DNA of 39,368 bases from a virus. Position numbers and translations under genes: made by a program. Below, piece by piece: positions 13,072-19,507 of this stretch. The notes under the pieces are model-generated. The model saw only the letters and a list, made by a program, of their open reading frames with translations, was not told the DNA's origin and did not search any database. Position 1 is the first letter of the stretch, and each line of letters starts with the position of its first letter. The DNA lies in IMG/VR virus record IMGVR_UViG_3300038701_002076, positions 1 through 39,368 of that record. One strand, given 5' to 3'.

Positions 13072-13426
13072 AACTAACGAGCACCGCGTCTGCAAAAAAA
13101 TCCACCAGCGGCGCGAGCTGGGCTTGAGTAAATACGGCGTAGGCGTCGAGCGCACGGATTTGGATTTGTACCGATGGCTACAGCACGCGCAAGACGAGAT
13201 GATGGACGCTGCGATTTATCTTGAGCGCGCTATGGCTGAGCTACACGGCGGCGATGTCGAAGTCACGAGGGCGGGCGACATGCTCACAATCAAGCTAGAC
13301 GGCACGCTGCTGTTTAGTGTGCCAGCAGATTGGCGACGGGCAAGCGAGCGCTGGCAGCCGGTGCATTTGGCGCTGTCGGCTTTGGCGGGTGAGGTTTTGC
13401 GGTTGAGGGGCGAGAGTGATGGCTAA
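13064..13426 (+). CDS. Conserved phage protein, MazG-like helical segment
   Basis: ATG 13064 has GGAGG at 6 nt. The 120-residue product has 'KIHQRRELGLSKYGVGVERT', then 'DLYRWLQHAQDEMMDAAIYLERAM', a pattern common in phage proteins where E-x2-D-A-x2-Y-x-E resembles the metal-binding helix of MazG-type nucleotide pyrophosphohydrolases. Hydrolysis of nucleoside triphosphates is therefore possible but unproven. It overlaps the next gene by 8 nt. Confidence 0.55.
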   Translation: MIETNEHRVCKKIHQRRELGLSKYGVGVERTDLDLYRWLQHAQDEMMDAAIYLERAMAELHGGDVEVTRAGDMLTIKLDGTLLFSVPADWRRASERWQPVHLALSALAGEVLRLRGESDG

Positions 13427-13754
13427 CTTTACCGGCACCTGCAAAGCCTGTGGCGCGGTATTCGAGGGCGAGAGCCGGGCAGCCGTAATGGATGCGTTCT
13501 ACATGCACACGAAAGGCGCAGATACGTGCGAAAACCCGGTTGTGGCGCATAGCATCTGGCGACACAAGCGCACGGGCGACGAATACACGGTAATCATGCT
13601 AACAAACGAGCACGCAGATGCGGCGCGGCGGGATGACTACCCGGTGACAGTGGTTTATTCGCGCGCATGGCCAAGCGGTGGGCCGGTATGGAGTAGGCCG
13701 TTAAGCCGCTGGCATGAAGGTTTTGAATTTGTTGGTATGGCGCATACGGAGTGA
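13419..13754 (+). CDS. Zinc-finger plus DUF1653-like protein
   Basis: The 111-residue product has an N-terminal C-x2-C (TCKACGAVFEG) with a later His/Cys pair (HTKGADTCEN) that could bind zinc, then a beta-rich domain 'IWRHKRTGDEYTVIMLTNEH' and 'VYSRAWPSGGPVWSRPLSRW' resembling the DUF1653 fold, which often reads 'Y-R-H-x-K-G ... W-x-R-P-x-x-x-F'. The function is unknown. Start ATG 13419 has GAGGGGCGAGAGTG upstream. Confidence 0.6.
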   Translation: MANFTGTCKACGAVFEGESRAAVMDAFYMHTKGADTCENPVVAHSIWRHKRTGDEYTVIMLTNEHADAARRDDYPVTVVYSRAWPSGGPVWSRPLSRWHEGFEFVGMAHTE

Positions 13755-13827
13755 GCGATGCAAACACCAGCTAAATGCCGTGGACAAGGTTGCTGAGTTT
13801 TTGCGGGCAGCGGCGAGAGCGGGGTAA
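13732..13827 (+). CDS. Possible 31-residue peptide (uncertain)
   Basis: From TTG 13732 an open frame reads 'SERCKHQLNAVDKVAEFLRA' then AARAG. It looks protein-like but has no good ribosome site and overlaps the previous gene. It fills the 77-nt gap before 13832. It may be a remnant or a real short helical peptide. Confidence 0.2.
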   Translation: MVWRIRSERCKHQLNAVDKVAEFLRAAARAG

Positions 13828-13831
13828 GCGG

Positions 13832-14203
13832 ATGCTTGACAGAAACCACTTGATAGAGCGCGTGCAGTCATTTGCCAGCTATCCGCAAAACTGGGATGGC
13901 GCGGGCGCTGGGCCGCCGATACCAGCAGCGATTAGCGACGCCGAGAAATTCATTCAGCTACTGCCGGACAATATCGCTAGGCCGCATGTGTCACTCGCTG
14001 CTGATGGGGAGATTAATATCAAATGGATGGTGTCAGCCGCCAATTTTGGCGTGAGTCTTTATGGTGACAGCACGTATTTTTATTACGGCGAAGTGACTGC
14101 TGTTGAGCCAGCGCTAACATTTGCGAATGATTCAACGCCATGCGATGAGCCGCTACCGGATAGTGTTTTGCAGTGGCTGGCAGATACAGAGGGCAACCAT
14201 TGA
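13832..14203 (+). CDS. Conserved hypothetical protein ('NWDG' family)
   Basis: The 123-residue product begins with a helix, then 'YPQNWDGAGAGPPIPAAISD' followed by 'AEKFIQLLPDN' and a beta-rich half ('VSLAADGEINIKWMV', 'VSLYGDSTYFYYGEV'). This arrangement (NWDG-x-G-A/G ... P ... A-x-x-F-x-x-L-P ... DG-E-x-x-x-x-W) occurs in many short phage, plasmid and genomic-island proteins of unknown function. ATG 13832 follows GGGG. Confidence 0.55.
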   Translation: MLDRNHLIERVQSFASYPQNWDGAGAGPPIPAAISDAEKFIQLLPDNIARPHVSLAADGEINIKWMVSAANFGVSLYGDSTYFYYGEVTAVEPALTFANDSTPCDEPLPDSVLQWLADTEGNH

Positions 14204-14574
14204 ACGCAGCAGTTAACGAAGATGATGGCTTAGAGTGGCTACGCACGCTTCTGGATAAATGGGCGGCATGCGTAGCGGGTAATCCATACCGCTCGCTATG
14301 GTATCCCTCGCAAAACATGCTGTACCGGGCGGGCAAAGGCGATCCCGGCATGGTTGCCGAATGGGATGCCGAAACACTGCGGATTGAAAACGCACTGACT
14401 ATGCTGGGCATGGAGAATAAGCGCGGGCTGGATATTATCAAATCGGCGTACATCTTCGACCAGGGCTATGCGCAAATAGCCAAAGCGCATAACGTTGATT
14501 GGCGCACGATAAAGAAGTGGCAATTGCAGGCCGAGCGGCAGACGGCTGAATACTATTCGCAGCTACAGAATTGA
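14200..14574 (+). CDS. Q-like late antiterminator
   Basis: Start TTG 14200 overlaps the previous TGA and has AGAGGGC upstream. The 124-residue product shows the plan of phage antitermination Q-type proteins (Phage_antitermQ/RinA-like): 'LDKWAACVAGNPYRSLWYPS' N-terminally, 'ETLRIENALTMLGMENKRGL' in the middle, and a C-terminal helix-turn-helix 'GYAQIAKAHNVDWRTIKKWQ'. It is the last gene of the early operon and sits just upstream of the lysis and virion genes, as Q does. It would modify RNA polymerase at a late promoter to read through terminators such as 14993-15017. The family assignment is by pattern and position. Confidence 0.68.
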   Translation: MNAAVNEDDGLEWLRTLLDKWAACVAGNPYRSLWYPSQNMLYRAGKGDPGMVAEWDAETLRIENALTMLGMENKRGLDIIKSAYIFDQGYAQIAKAHNVDWRTIKKWQLQAERQTAEYYSQLQN

Positions 14575-14579
14575 TACTA

Positions 14580-14608
14580 TTGCGGTTTATGTATGGTTTT
14601 GCTACTAT
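14580..14608 (+). promoter_or_regulatory. Possible promoter of the PadR-like gene
   Basis: TTGCGG (14580-14585), a 17-nt spacer, then TACTAT (14603-14608). Together with the terminator at 14993-15017 it would make the PadR-like gene an independent unit. Confidence 0.4.
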
Positions 14609-14928
14609 CTATGGCAGAATTGCAAATCATAGACTTTTACCTAATGCTTGAGCTTTCAGTTCTATCAGCAGTACTCCAATTAGGCAGCAATGCCTACGGC
14701 GTCACAATCAGAGACGCTGTTAATTCTGCGCAAGGTCGAGACATCTCTTTGTCGCGCATCTATTCAGCGCTTGAGCGGCTAGAAGATGCTGGCTTCGTCA
14801 CTTCTCATGTGGGTGAAGCAACAGCCGAGCGCGGCAACAGGCCAAAACGCTATTACATGATTACCAGCAGAGGCAGTTCGCGGCTGTTAAGCGATGTTTC
14901 TGTGAATGATTATTTAGTACCAGCTTGA
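14593..14928 (+). CDS. PadR-like transcriptional regulator
   Basis: The 111-residue product matches the PadR winged-helix pattern: 'LSVLSAVLQLGSNAYGVTIR' then 'ISLSRIYSALERLEDAGFVT', 'SHVGEATAERGNRPKRYYMI' and 'TSRG'. PadR proteins are dimeric repressors, often of stress genes, and are rare in phages. It is short, lacking the usual C-terminal dimerisation helix bundle. None of the three possible starts (14593, 14611, 14644) has a clear ribosome site. The predicted promoter overlaps the first start, which favours 14644 or a leaderless 14611. The gene is flanked by its own promoter and terminator, so it is probably a moron expressed in lysogeny. Confidence 0.75.
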   Translation: MVLLLSMAELQIIDFYLMLELSVLSAVLQLGSNAYGVTIRDAVNSAQGRDISLSRIYSALERLEDAGFVTSHVGEATAERGNRPKRYYMITSRGSSRLLSDVSVNDYLVPA

Positions 14929-14992
14929 GTCTGCCCCAAGCGCGACTTGGCAGTAGGACTCACCGGGCCACGCGGCCCCTTTGCAAGCACCC

Positions 14993-15017
14993 AGCCCGCC
15001 ACCCCAGCGGGCTTTTT
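14993..15017 (+). terminator. Rho-independent terminator
   Basis: AGCCCGC/GCGGGCT 7-bp stem with 7-nt loop and a T5 run. It ends the PadR-like gene and separates early from late regions. A smaller hairpin GGGCC-ACGC-GGCCC with CTTT lies just upstream (about 14965-14981). Confidence 0.8.
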
Positions 15018-15050
15018 GCGTTTGGGCGTATGTGATTAGCCATATCAGCT

Positions 15051-15227
15051 ATGAATCCTGAAATTTGCCGAAAGCTGCCGTATAAGTATCGCGCTCAAGC
15101 CAGCCGAGAAATGAAGCGGCAACGCCGCACCTGCTCACAACCTTACACGCGCTATCGGTTTAGCGTCATGCTGCGTTCTGGCGGCGGGCTTCGTGGTTAT
15201 CGGTTGTGGGGTGACGCGAGTGCTTAA
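15051..15227 (+). CDS. 58-residue basic hypothetical protein
   Basis: ATG 15051 begins a frame of 58 codons (MNPEICRKLPYKYRAQASRE...) rich in Arg and Tyr. No ribosome site is obvious, and the 3' end overlaps the next gene. It may be a real small DNA-binding peptide at the start of the late transcript. Evidence is limited to frame length and position. Confidence 0.3.
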   Translation: MNPEICRKLPYKYRAQASREMKRQRRTCSQPYTRYRFSVMLRSGGGLRGYRLWGDASA

Positions 15228-15444
15228 CGGCTGGCGCAAGCATCCAGAAAATCCAGTCTGGGTACACAACCACCTCGGCACGATTCAAATGGTTGAAGTG
15301 CCAACCGGAGATAACTCCACCGTGCAGCGCTTCGATTGGTACGACACCAGAGGCCGCAAGCGCTATCGGTTTGAAACGCTGGAGCAAGCGCGACTGACAG
15401 CGCGGCGCATTATGCCGCCTGCTGCGCATCCTGAGTTCGCATGA
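15220..15444 (+). CDS. Hypothetical late protein
   Basis: The 74-residue product (from GTG 15220; GTG 15193 and 15211 are alternatives) reads LNGWRKHPENPVWVHNHLGT and 'WYDTRGRKRYRFETLEQARL', an alpha/beta protein of unknown function. GGGGTG lies upstream of GTG 15220. Its stop overlaps the next start (ATGA). Confidence 0.5.
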   Translation: MLNGWRKHPENPVWVHNHLGTIQMVEVPTGDNSTVQRFDWYDTRGRKRYRFETLEQARLTARRIMPPAAHPEFA

Positions 15445-15590
15445 TTCTCTGGCTCGCTATCATCGTCGCCAACACGCTGGCTATAACCGGCTATTACATA
15501 GCTGACATGCGGCTGACGCTGGGCGGGTTGCTGCTTGCCGGTATCTGTTTTGTGTATACCCTGATGTCCGACAATGGGCCACCGGAATGA
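15441..15590 (+). CDS. 49-residue two-span membrane microprotein
   Basis: ATG 15441 overlaps the previous stop. Two hydrophobic segments (MILWLAIIVANTLAITGYY and LTLGGLLLAGICFVYTLM) flank a short charged loop, giving a helical hairpin. It lies upstream of the holin and endolysin genes, so it may belong to the lysis cassette (holin or antiholin-like). No family is recognised. Confidence 0.5.
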   Translation: MILWLAIIVANTLAITGYYIADMRLTLGGLLLAGICFVYTLMSDNGPPE

Positions 15591-15724
15591 TCATCGCCCG
15601 ATGCGTCCTGCTGGCGCTGCTTATGCCGCTACTGCTGTTTGCGGTGCTACTGATGCTGTTTGCGTATCCGTTTCAATCTGAGGTGAGTTATGTCCGAAAC
15701 ACTAACCCCAAAAACATTGTATAA
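15587..15724 (+). CDS. 45-residue single-span membrane microprotein
   Basis: ATG 15587 overlaps the TGA of the preceding gene. The hydrophobic helix (CVLLALLMPLLLFAVLLMLF) takes most of the N-terminal half. The last 35 nt overlap the next gene in another frame. Its function is unknown. Confidence 0.45.
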   Translation: MIIARCVLLALLMPLLLFAVLLMLFAYPFQSEVSYVRNTNPKNIV

Positions 15725-15953
15725 CTCTGATGTCAGCGGGGCGCGCAAAAACGTGCCTGATATTAAAATCGTTGGCGATGGCGATACATTCAAGCTGATC
15801 TGCAAAGCATCCAGCCAGAATGAGGGCTGGATGAAAAGCACAAAGGCAATGCAGATTTCAAGCGGGTGTGTGGTACAGGTTACGACGCAGCAGCGCAATC
15901 CCGACGGTAGCTATGCCGTTGCTGAGGCGCTGGCGTTTGTGCCGGGGCTGTGA
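15690..15953 (+). CDS. Conserved hypothetical phage protein
   Basis: ATG 15690 has GAGG at 8 nt. The 87-residue product (MSETLTPKTLYNSDVSGARK...) has a beta-rich core 'TFKLICKASSQNEGWMKSTK' and 'GCVVQVTTQQRNPDGSYAVA'. Similar short proteins precede lysis genes in several phages, but the role is unknown. Confidence 0.6.
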   Translation: MSETLTPKTLYNSDVSGARKNVPDIKIVGDGDTFKLICKASSQNEGWMKSTKAMQISSGCVVQVTTQQRNPDGSYAVAEALAFVPGL

Positions 15954-15987
15954 TTGTCGAGGCAAACGACGGCACGCGGCGGATAGA

Positions 15988-16260
15988 ATGACTTTAACCA
16001 GATCGCCCTTGTGGCTAGCCGTCACCGTGGCGCTGTTGGGCGGCATTGCTGCATTCTATCCGCACCAGCTCAGCACCTACGGCTGGAAAATGGCGCTGGT
16101 CACGGGCGGCATGCTGCTGGGATTGTGGGGCTGGAAATTATTGATAGCACCGCATCTGCCTAATACCGAAACATTAAATATTGATCAGCGGCTAAAAATG
16201 CTGCTGGCGCGTGCCGTGTTCGTCGGTGCCTGCATTATTGGGATGTGCTGGGCAGGTTGA
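15988..16260 (+). CDS. Putative holin (three membrane spans)
   Basis: The 90-residue product has three hydrophobic segments: about residues 8-24 (LWLAVTVALLGGIAAFY), 35-52 (ALVTGGMLLGLWGWKLL) and 73-89 (ARAVFVGACIIGMCWAG). This is the size and topology of class I holins. It sits directly before the endolysin gene, with start and stop overlapping (TGATG). It would form the inner-membrane lesion that triggers lysis. The call is by topology and context. Confidence 0.65.
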   Translation: MTLTRSPLWLAVTVALLGGIAAFYPHQLSTYGWKMALVTGGMLLGLWGWKLLIAPHLPNTETLNIDQRLKMLLARAVFVGACIIGMCWAG

Positions 16261-16985
16261 TGGATCTCTGCGCTGTGTTCGCCGCGCTCGGATTAACGTT
16301 AGCACTGTGCGCAACGGCAGCACCTGAGCCTGAACCAGCCGTCGTTATCGAGCCGCCTGTTATTGTTGAGCCTGAGCCAGCCCAGACAGTCAACTGTCCA
16401 AGCGCAAAATCAACGGATCGAATCCCAGGCAATGCAGCCCGCTACCGGCAACAACTGATCCAGGCTGCGCAATCGGTCATGGGCCTAGATGCACCGATAG
16501 CTGTACTAGCTGGGCAAATACATCAGGAGTCTGCCTGGCGCCCTGATGTATGCAGTAAATACGCCTGTGGACTGACGCAGTTTACAAAAGATACGGCCGA
16601 CTGGATCAGCGGGAAATACGCTGATCTATCCGCCAATAACCGTATGTCGCCACGTTGGGCGATCATGGCGTTAGTACGCTACGACGATTATCTGTTTGGC
16701 TTGGCCGATTTTGCCGCGACTGACTTTGATCGCTGGGCATTTGCATTGTCCGGCTATAACGGCGGCTGGGGCTGGGTCGGGCGTGATCGTAAAATCTGCA
16801 AGGCCGCGCCCGGCTGTGATTCTACACGCTGGTTTGGTCACGTCGAAAATCATACGCGTCGGGCCGATTGGGCGAAAAAGGAAAACCGGCACTATCCTGA
16901 CGCGATCCTGAGGCGCTGGCAGCCCCTTTATGCGGAGGGCTGGATGATCGACGGCATGGTTTGCCAGATTGAAGTGAGGTTTTAA
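16260..16985 (+). CDS. Endolysin, lytic transglycosylase type, with N-terminal signal/anchor
   Basis: The 241-residue protein starts MDLCAVFAALGLTLALCATA, a signal or signal-anchor sequence, then a Pro/Glu-rich linker (PEPEPAVVIEPPVIVEPEPA). The catalytic domain has the SLT pattern: 'LAGQIHQESAWRPDVCSKYA' (catalytic Glu at about 91), 'CGLTQFTKDTADWISG', 'RWAIMALVRYDDYLFG' and 'ALSGYNGGWGWVGRD'. It cleaves the glycan strand of peptidoglycan. The N-terminal hydrophobic segment suggests a Sec-exported or SAR-type endolysin, in which the holin only depolarises the membrane. Cys-rich surroundings could hold disulfides. Confidence 0.82.
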   Translation: MDLCAVFAALGLTLALCATAAPEPEPAVVIEPPVIVEPEPAQTVNCPSAKSTDRIPGNAARYRQQLIQAAQSVMGLDAPIAVLAGQIHQESAWRPDVCSKYACGLTQFTKDTADWISGKYADLSANNRMSPRWAIMALVRYDDYLFGLADFAATDFDRWAFALSGYNGGWGWVGRDRKICKAAPGCDSTRWFGHVENHTRRADWAKKENRHYPDAILRRWQPLYAEGWMIDGMVCQIEVRF

Positions 16986-17215
16986 TGACTATCCTGAAAA
17001 ACAAATTCGCAATGGGCGGCGGTATTATCGTGGCCGTCCTAGCCGCGCTCTATCTGTTTATCGTCCAGATCGCAGCAGACAATCCTGAGATTATCGCCAT
17101 AGCCGTTAATGAATACTGCACCGTTGATGCGGATGCCCGCCAGCAATTACGCGATGCGGTTAACGCGTTGACGGGGGAGCAGGGTAATAGTGTGCTGATT
17201 ACGTGCAGTGAGTGA
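16985..17215 (+). CDS. Small membrane protein downstream of endolysin
   Basis: The 76-residue product has one transmembrane helix (about residues 10-30, MGGGIIVAVLAALYLFIVQI) and a 45-residue outer part with two Cys (EYCTVDAD and LITCSE). Its place between endolysin and a lipoprotein fits an inner-membrane spanin partner, but the outer part is too short to cross the periplasm, so this is speculative. Start and stop overlap with the endolysin gene (TAATG). Confidence 0.5.
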   Translation: MTILKNKFAMGGGIIVAVLAALYLFIVQIAADNPEIIAIAVNEYCTVDADARQQLRDAVNALTGEQGNSVLITCSE

Positions 17216-17216
17216 C

Positions 17217-17759
17217 ATGAAGCGCATCGCCCCACTGCTCGCCCTGCTACTGGCGGCCTGCACGACTGCTGAGATTGGCTCAACCGAGCGCCTCAGCAAT
17301 CCGACACGCCAACAGATGATTGTCGAGGCCATCGATGGCCTGGACTGGATAGGGCGTGATGATGAATACCTGCAGATTTTAGAGGCGGTTGAAGCGGTGC
17401 AGGCGCTCAGCGCTGTCTACAAACAGATTCGCGACTCAGCACTGAGCCTGCAATTTAATCCGGTGCAGTTTGATCTGCTGCAGTCCAACTATCTGGCGGC
17501 AGCCAGAGAGTACCGCCAGGCGCGCGAGGTGATTAAAGCGCGCTGGCCTGAATTTGCGCCAGAGGTGCAATGGCTGCTACAGGGATGGGATAACGACGCC
17601 AGGCTGTTCGGTGACGCCATGAATAAACGGTTTCTACAGATTAGCGCCGCAGAGGATGGATACACACAGCAAAGACTGTGGCAGGACACACTGGCACTGA
17701 TGCCGACGATTCTGGCAGGCGCTGAAATTCTGCTGCCGTTGGCTAAAACTGTGTTTTGA
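17217..17759 (+). CDS. Lipoprotein, mostly helical
   Basis: ATG 17217 gives MKRIAPLLALLLAAC, an ideal lipoprotein signal with lipobox LAAC (Cys15). The 165-residue mature part is helical, with segments such as 'YLQILEAVEAVQALSAVYKQ' and 'AREYRQAREVIKARWPEFAP'. It lies after the endolysin, where outer-membrane spanin components are found, although it is longer than usual o-spanins. GTG 17208 is an alternative start. Function is unproven. Confidence 0.6.
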   Translation: MKRIAPLLALLLAACTTAEIGSTERLSNPTRQQMIVEAIDGLDWIGRDDEYLQILEAVEAVQALSAVYKQIRDSALSLQFNPVQFDLLQSNYLAAAREYRQAREVIKARWPEFAPEVQWLLQGWDNDARLFGDAMNKRFLQISAAEDGYTQQRLWQDTLALMPTILAGAEILLPLAKTVF

Positions 17760-17766
17760 GGGCCAA

Positions 17767-17874
17767 ATGAAACGAAACCGCATAACCCCCCAGTTTAAGT
17801 TCGATAGCGACGGGCTGACCCGTGATGTTGTTTTTGCCGTCGCCATGATTGCGTTGTTCATTCTGTGGACATAG
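17767..17874 (+). CDS. 35-residue membrane microprotein
   Basis: ATG 17767 follows GAGGGCCAA. MKRNRITPQFKFDSDGLTRD leads into one hydrophobic helix (VVFAVAMIALFILW). It overlaps the next gene by 10 nt. No family is recognised. Confidence 0.5.
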   Translation: MKRNRITPQFKFDSDGLTRDVVFAVAMIALFILWT

Positions 17875-18194
17875 AGCCGCTCATTGATAAATGGATCGGC
17901 TACGGCGAGGGGGCGGTGATTGCGGTTATCGGCCAGCTAGGCATGCAGGCGTACTATTGGGCGAGCGACAAGCCCACGGGCTGCACCGTTCGCCGGGTTA
18001 TCGGCTGGATTGTCGTCGCGGGGGTGCTGGGGATGATGGTTAAAGCGGCCGCCCCAGACTGGTTTCCGGGGACTGACCCGCTGCTGTTTGCCGTGGGCAT
18101 GTTTGCGATGGTGCTATTCGCACGACTCCGCGTCACGATGCCCGCTTGGATTATTCGCGTTGTGCGGGGGGCGGGCAATCCGCTGGATGATTAA
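17865..18194 (+). CDS. Multi-span membrane protein, holin-like
   Basis: Start GTG 17865 overlaps the preceding microprotein; there is no in-frame ATG before the first helix. The 109-residue product has three hydrophobic segments (GAVIAVIGQLGMQAYYWA, VIGWIVVAGVLGMMVKAA, LLFAVGMFAMVLFARL). Topology and place at the end of the lysis cluster allow a second holin or antiholin. Its stop overlaps the stop of the convergent gene (TTAA). Confidence 0.55.
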   Translation: MDIEPLIDKWIGYGEGAVIAVIGQLGMQAYYWASDKPTGCTVRRVIGWIVVAGVLGMMVKAAAPDWFPGTDPLLFAVGMFAMVLFARLRVTMPAWIIRVVRGAGNPLDD

Positions 18195-18412
18195 ACCAGC
18201 CCGGCCTCAGTTAACAGCAACCGCCACGCGGCATAAGGTATTGACCGCTCGCCGCCCGTCCAGCGGCGGATTGTGCGGCTGTCTACGCCTGCAATTGCAG
18301 CGGCGTCAGCACCTGTCCAGCCCTGCTCACTCAGCAGGGCGCGGATTTCACCCGGTGTGGGCGATTGGTATTGCCCGGTATCCCACCGGGCTAGGGTTTG
18401 GGGTCTAATCAC
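18191..18412 (-). CDS. Small helix-turn-helix regulator of the minus-strand cassette
   Basis: Start GTG 18412 overlaps the upstream stop (TAGTG). The 73-residue product has 'TPGEIRALLSEQGWTGADAA' and 'AIAGVDSRTIRRWTGGERSI' then 'PYAAWRLLLTEAG', a Cro/XRE-like helix-turn-helix with Arg-rich recognition helix. It is the last gene of a three-gene minus-strand unit whose promoter contains a palindromic operator (19090-19106), so it is a good candidate for the autoregulator. Confidence 0.65.
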   Translation of the reverse strand: MIRPQTLARWDTGQYQSPTPGEIRALLSEQGWTGADAAAIAGVDSRTIRRWTGGERSIPYAAWRLLLTEAGLV

Positions 18413-18696
18413 TACCTATCCCAGTCGGTTGGGTAATTCTCATAACTGTCCGTGTCTGGTTCGCCCTCTGGGATATCTGGATACCATGCCATAGCCCTAC
18501 GGCCCTGTCGGGTAACACGCCCGCCATCCTGGGTTGTCGCTGATACGCTCATTGTCCCGTGGTCGTTGTCCAGGTATCCGCCGTCTAGCGCCTGTTTCAC
18601 GGTCATTTCTGATGTATTGCGCGGCTGGTTGATGTGCGCGGTCACGGGGGTACGGGTGATGCTGATAATGGTTTGGCCGTTGAGGTATTTATTCAC
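18412..18696 (-). CDS. Hypothetical protein of the minus-strand cassette
   Basis: I place the start at GTG 18696 because AGGAG lies 7 nt upstream; the longer frame would run into the preceding gene. The 94-residue product (VNKYLNGQTIISITRTPVTA...) has a mixed N-terminal half, 'MTVKQALDGGYLDNDHGTMS' and 'GGRVTRQGRRAMAWYPDIPE', and an acidic tail. No family is recognised. Confidence 0.55.
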   Translation of the reverse strand: MNKYLNGQTIISITRTPVTAHINQPRNTSEMTVKQALDGGYLDNDHGTMSVSATTQDGGRVTRQGRRAMAWYPDIPEGEPDTDSYENYPTDWDR

Positions 18697-18712
18697 AATT
18701 AGTCTCCTGTGA

Positions 18713-19039
18713 TTATGATTGCAGAGCGGCAATGATGGATTGATTACAAAGGATTGTCGGCAGACGGCGGCGGGCCGGTTTGCCTGCATCGATGCTGGCT
18801 TGCAGTTCGGCGTTTTCTTGCTGCAGCCGGGCGATTTCTTCGGCTACTGTAGCGGCCAGCAATTCATGCTCACGAGTATAACCGTCGTGAACGTATTTGA
18901 TTTTCTTGGGGGCTTGGTAGGTCATGGCCCGGTAAACGGCTTTCAGGCACAGGCCGAATGTGGCGGCGTATGAATCGCCAGTTTGCACGGTGGCACGGGT
19001 CAGGGCGTGGGCTTTGGTGAATAATTCTGATTTGGTCAT
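18713..19039 (-). CDS. Conserved hypothetical protein, first gene of minus-strand cassette
   Basis: The 108-residue product begins 'MTKSELFTKAHALTRATVQT' and 'GDSYAATFGLCLKAVYRAM', a short motif seen at the start of several phage and plasmid proteins, and ends with a coiled coil (EEIARLQQENAELQASID). The ribosome site is CCGGAGAAG. It is transcribed from a near-consensus promoter at 19086-19113. The function is unknown. Confidence 0.65.
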   Translation of the reverse strand: MTKSELFTKAHALTRATVQTGDSYAATFGLCLKAVYRAMTYQAPKKIKYVHDGYTREHELLAATVAEEIARLQQENAELQASIDAGKPARRRLPTILCNQSIIAALQS

Positions 19040-19085
19040 CGGGCTTCTCCGGTTTTGCCCTGCAGTTGTTGCGGGCTTGAGTGTT

Positions 19086-19113
19086 ATTATAGGGCAATTG
19101 GCCCTAATGTCAA
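19086..19113 (-). promoter_or_regulatory. Strong sigma-70 promoter with operator in the spacer
   Basis: On the minus strand TTGACA (19113-19108), 16 nt, then TATAAT (19091-19086): both boxes are perfect consensus. Between them lies TAGGGC-N5-GCCCTA (19090-19106), a palindrome that exactly fills the spacer and would block polymerase when bound. Confidence 0.85.
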
Positions 19114-19144
19114 CACCTAATTTTAAATTATTTGGAGATTTTTT

Positions 19145-19456
19145 ATGAAAACGCTATCCGCCGCGTTGATCGCGGTTTTTTTGTGCCTGCCGGTTTATGC
19201 GCAGGATGACCCTGATGTAGTGCAGTATTTACGGCATGACGCTGCGCACGGTTGGGTGCGGTATCTGCAGTTAGACGCGGCCTGTTTGGCCGATGCCGGT
19301 CAGCCGGTTGCCAGTGACGTTATCCTAGCCCCGTCGAAAGATCGCGACGATTGGGAGCAGATGCTGATTCTATCCGGCCTGCACTGCCTGATCCGATTGC
19401 AGCGCGAGGGCAATCAACTGCAAATGGATCTGCTCGACGCACTGACGGCAGAATGA
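19145..19456 (+). CDS. Secreted hypothetical protein
   Basis: ATG 19145 has TTGGAGA upstream. The 103-residue product has a signal peptide (MKTLSAALIAVFLCLPVYAQ, cleavage after VYA) and a helical mature part with two Cys (DAACLADAG, SGLHCLIRLQ). No family is recognised. The DNA of its signal peptide contains a terminator-like hairpin and T7 run. Confidence 0.6.
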   Translation: MKTLSAALIAVFLCLPVYAQDDPDVVQYLRHDAAHGWVRYLQLDAACLADAGQPVASDVILAPSKDRDDWEQMLILSGLHCLIRLQREGNQLQMDLLDALTAE

Positions 19457-19507
19457 CATGCGATTAATCAAACTTAAGTTTCTAACCGCCGCCCTGGCGG
19501 TTTTTTT
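19161..19507 (+). repeat. Two intragenic terminator-like hairpins in consecutive signal-peptide sequences
   Basis: CCGCG-N5-CGCGG followed by T7 (19161-19182) and ACCGCC-N5-GGCGGT followed by a T-run (19485-19507). Each lies 17-30 nt inside a gene, over the codons for Ala-x-x-Ala-Val-Phe-Leu-Cys. Both have the form of rho-independent terminators. Confidence 0.55.

Noticed and set aside
15950-15991. 13-codon GTG frame before the holin
   Set aside because: Too short, with no ribosome site of its own; probably spacer.
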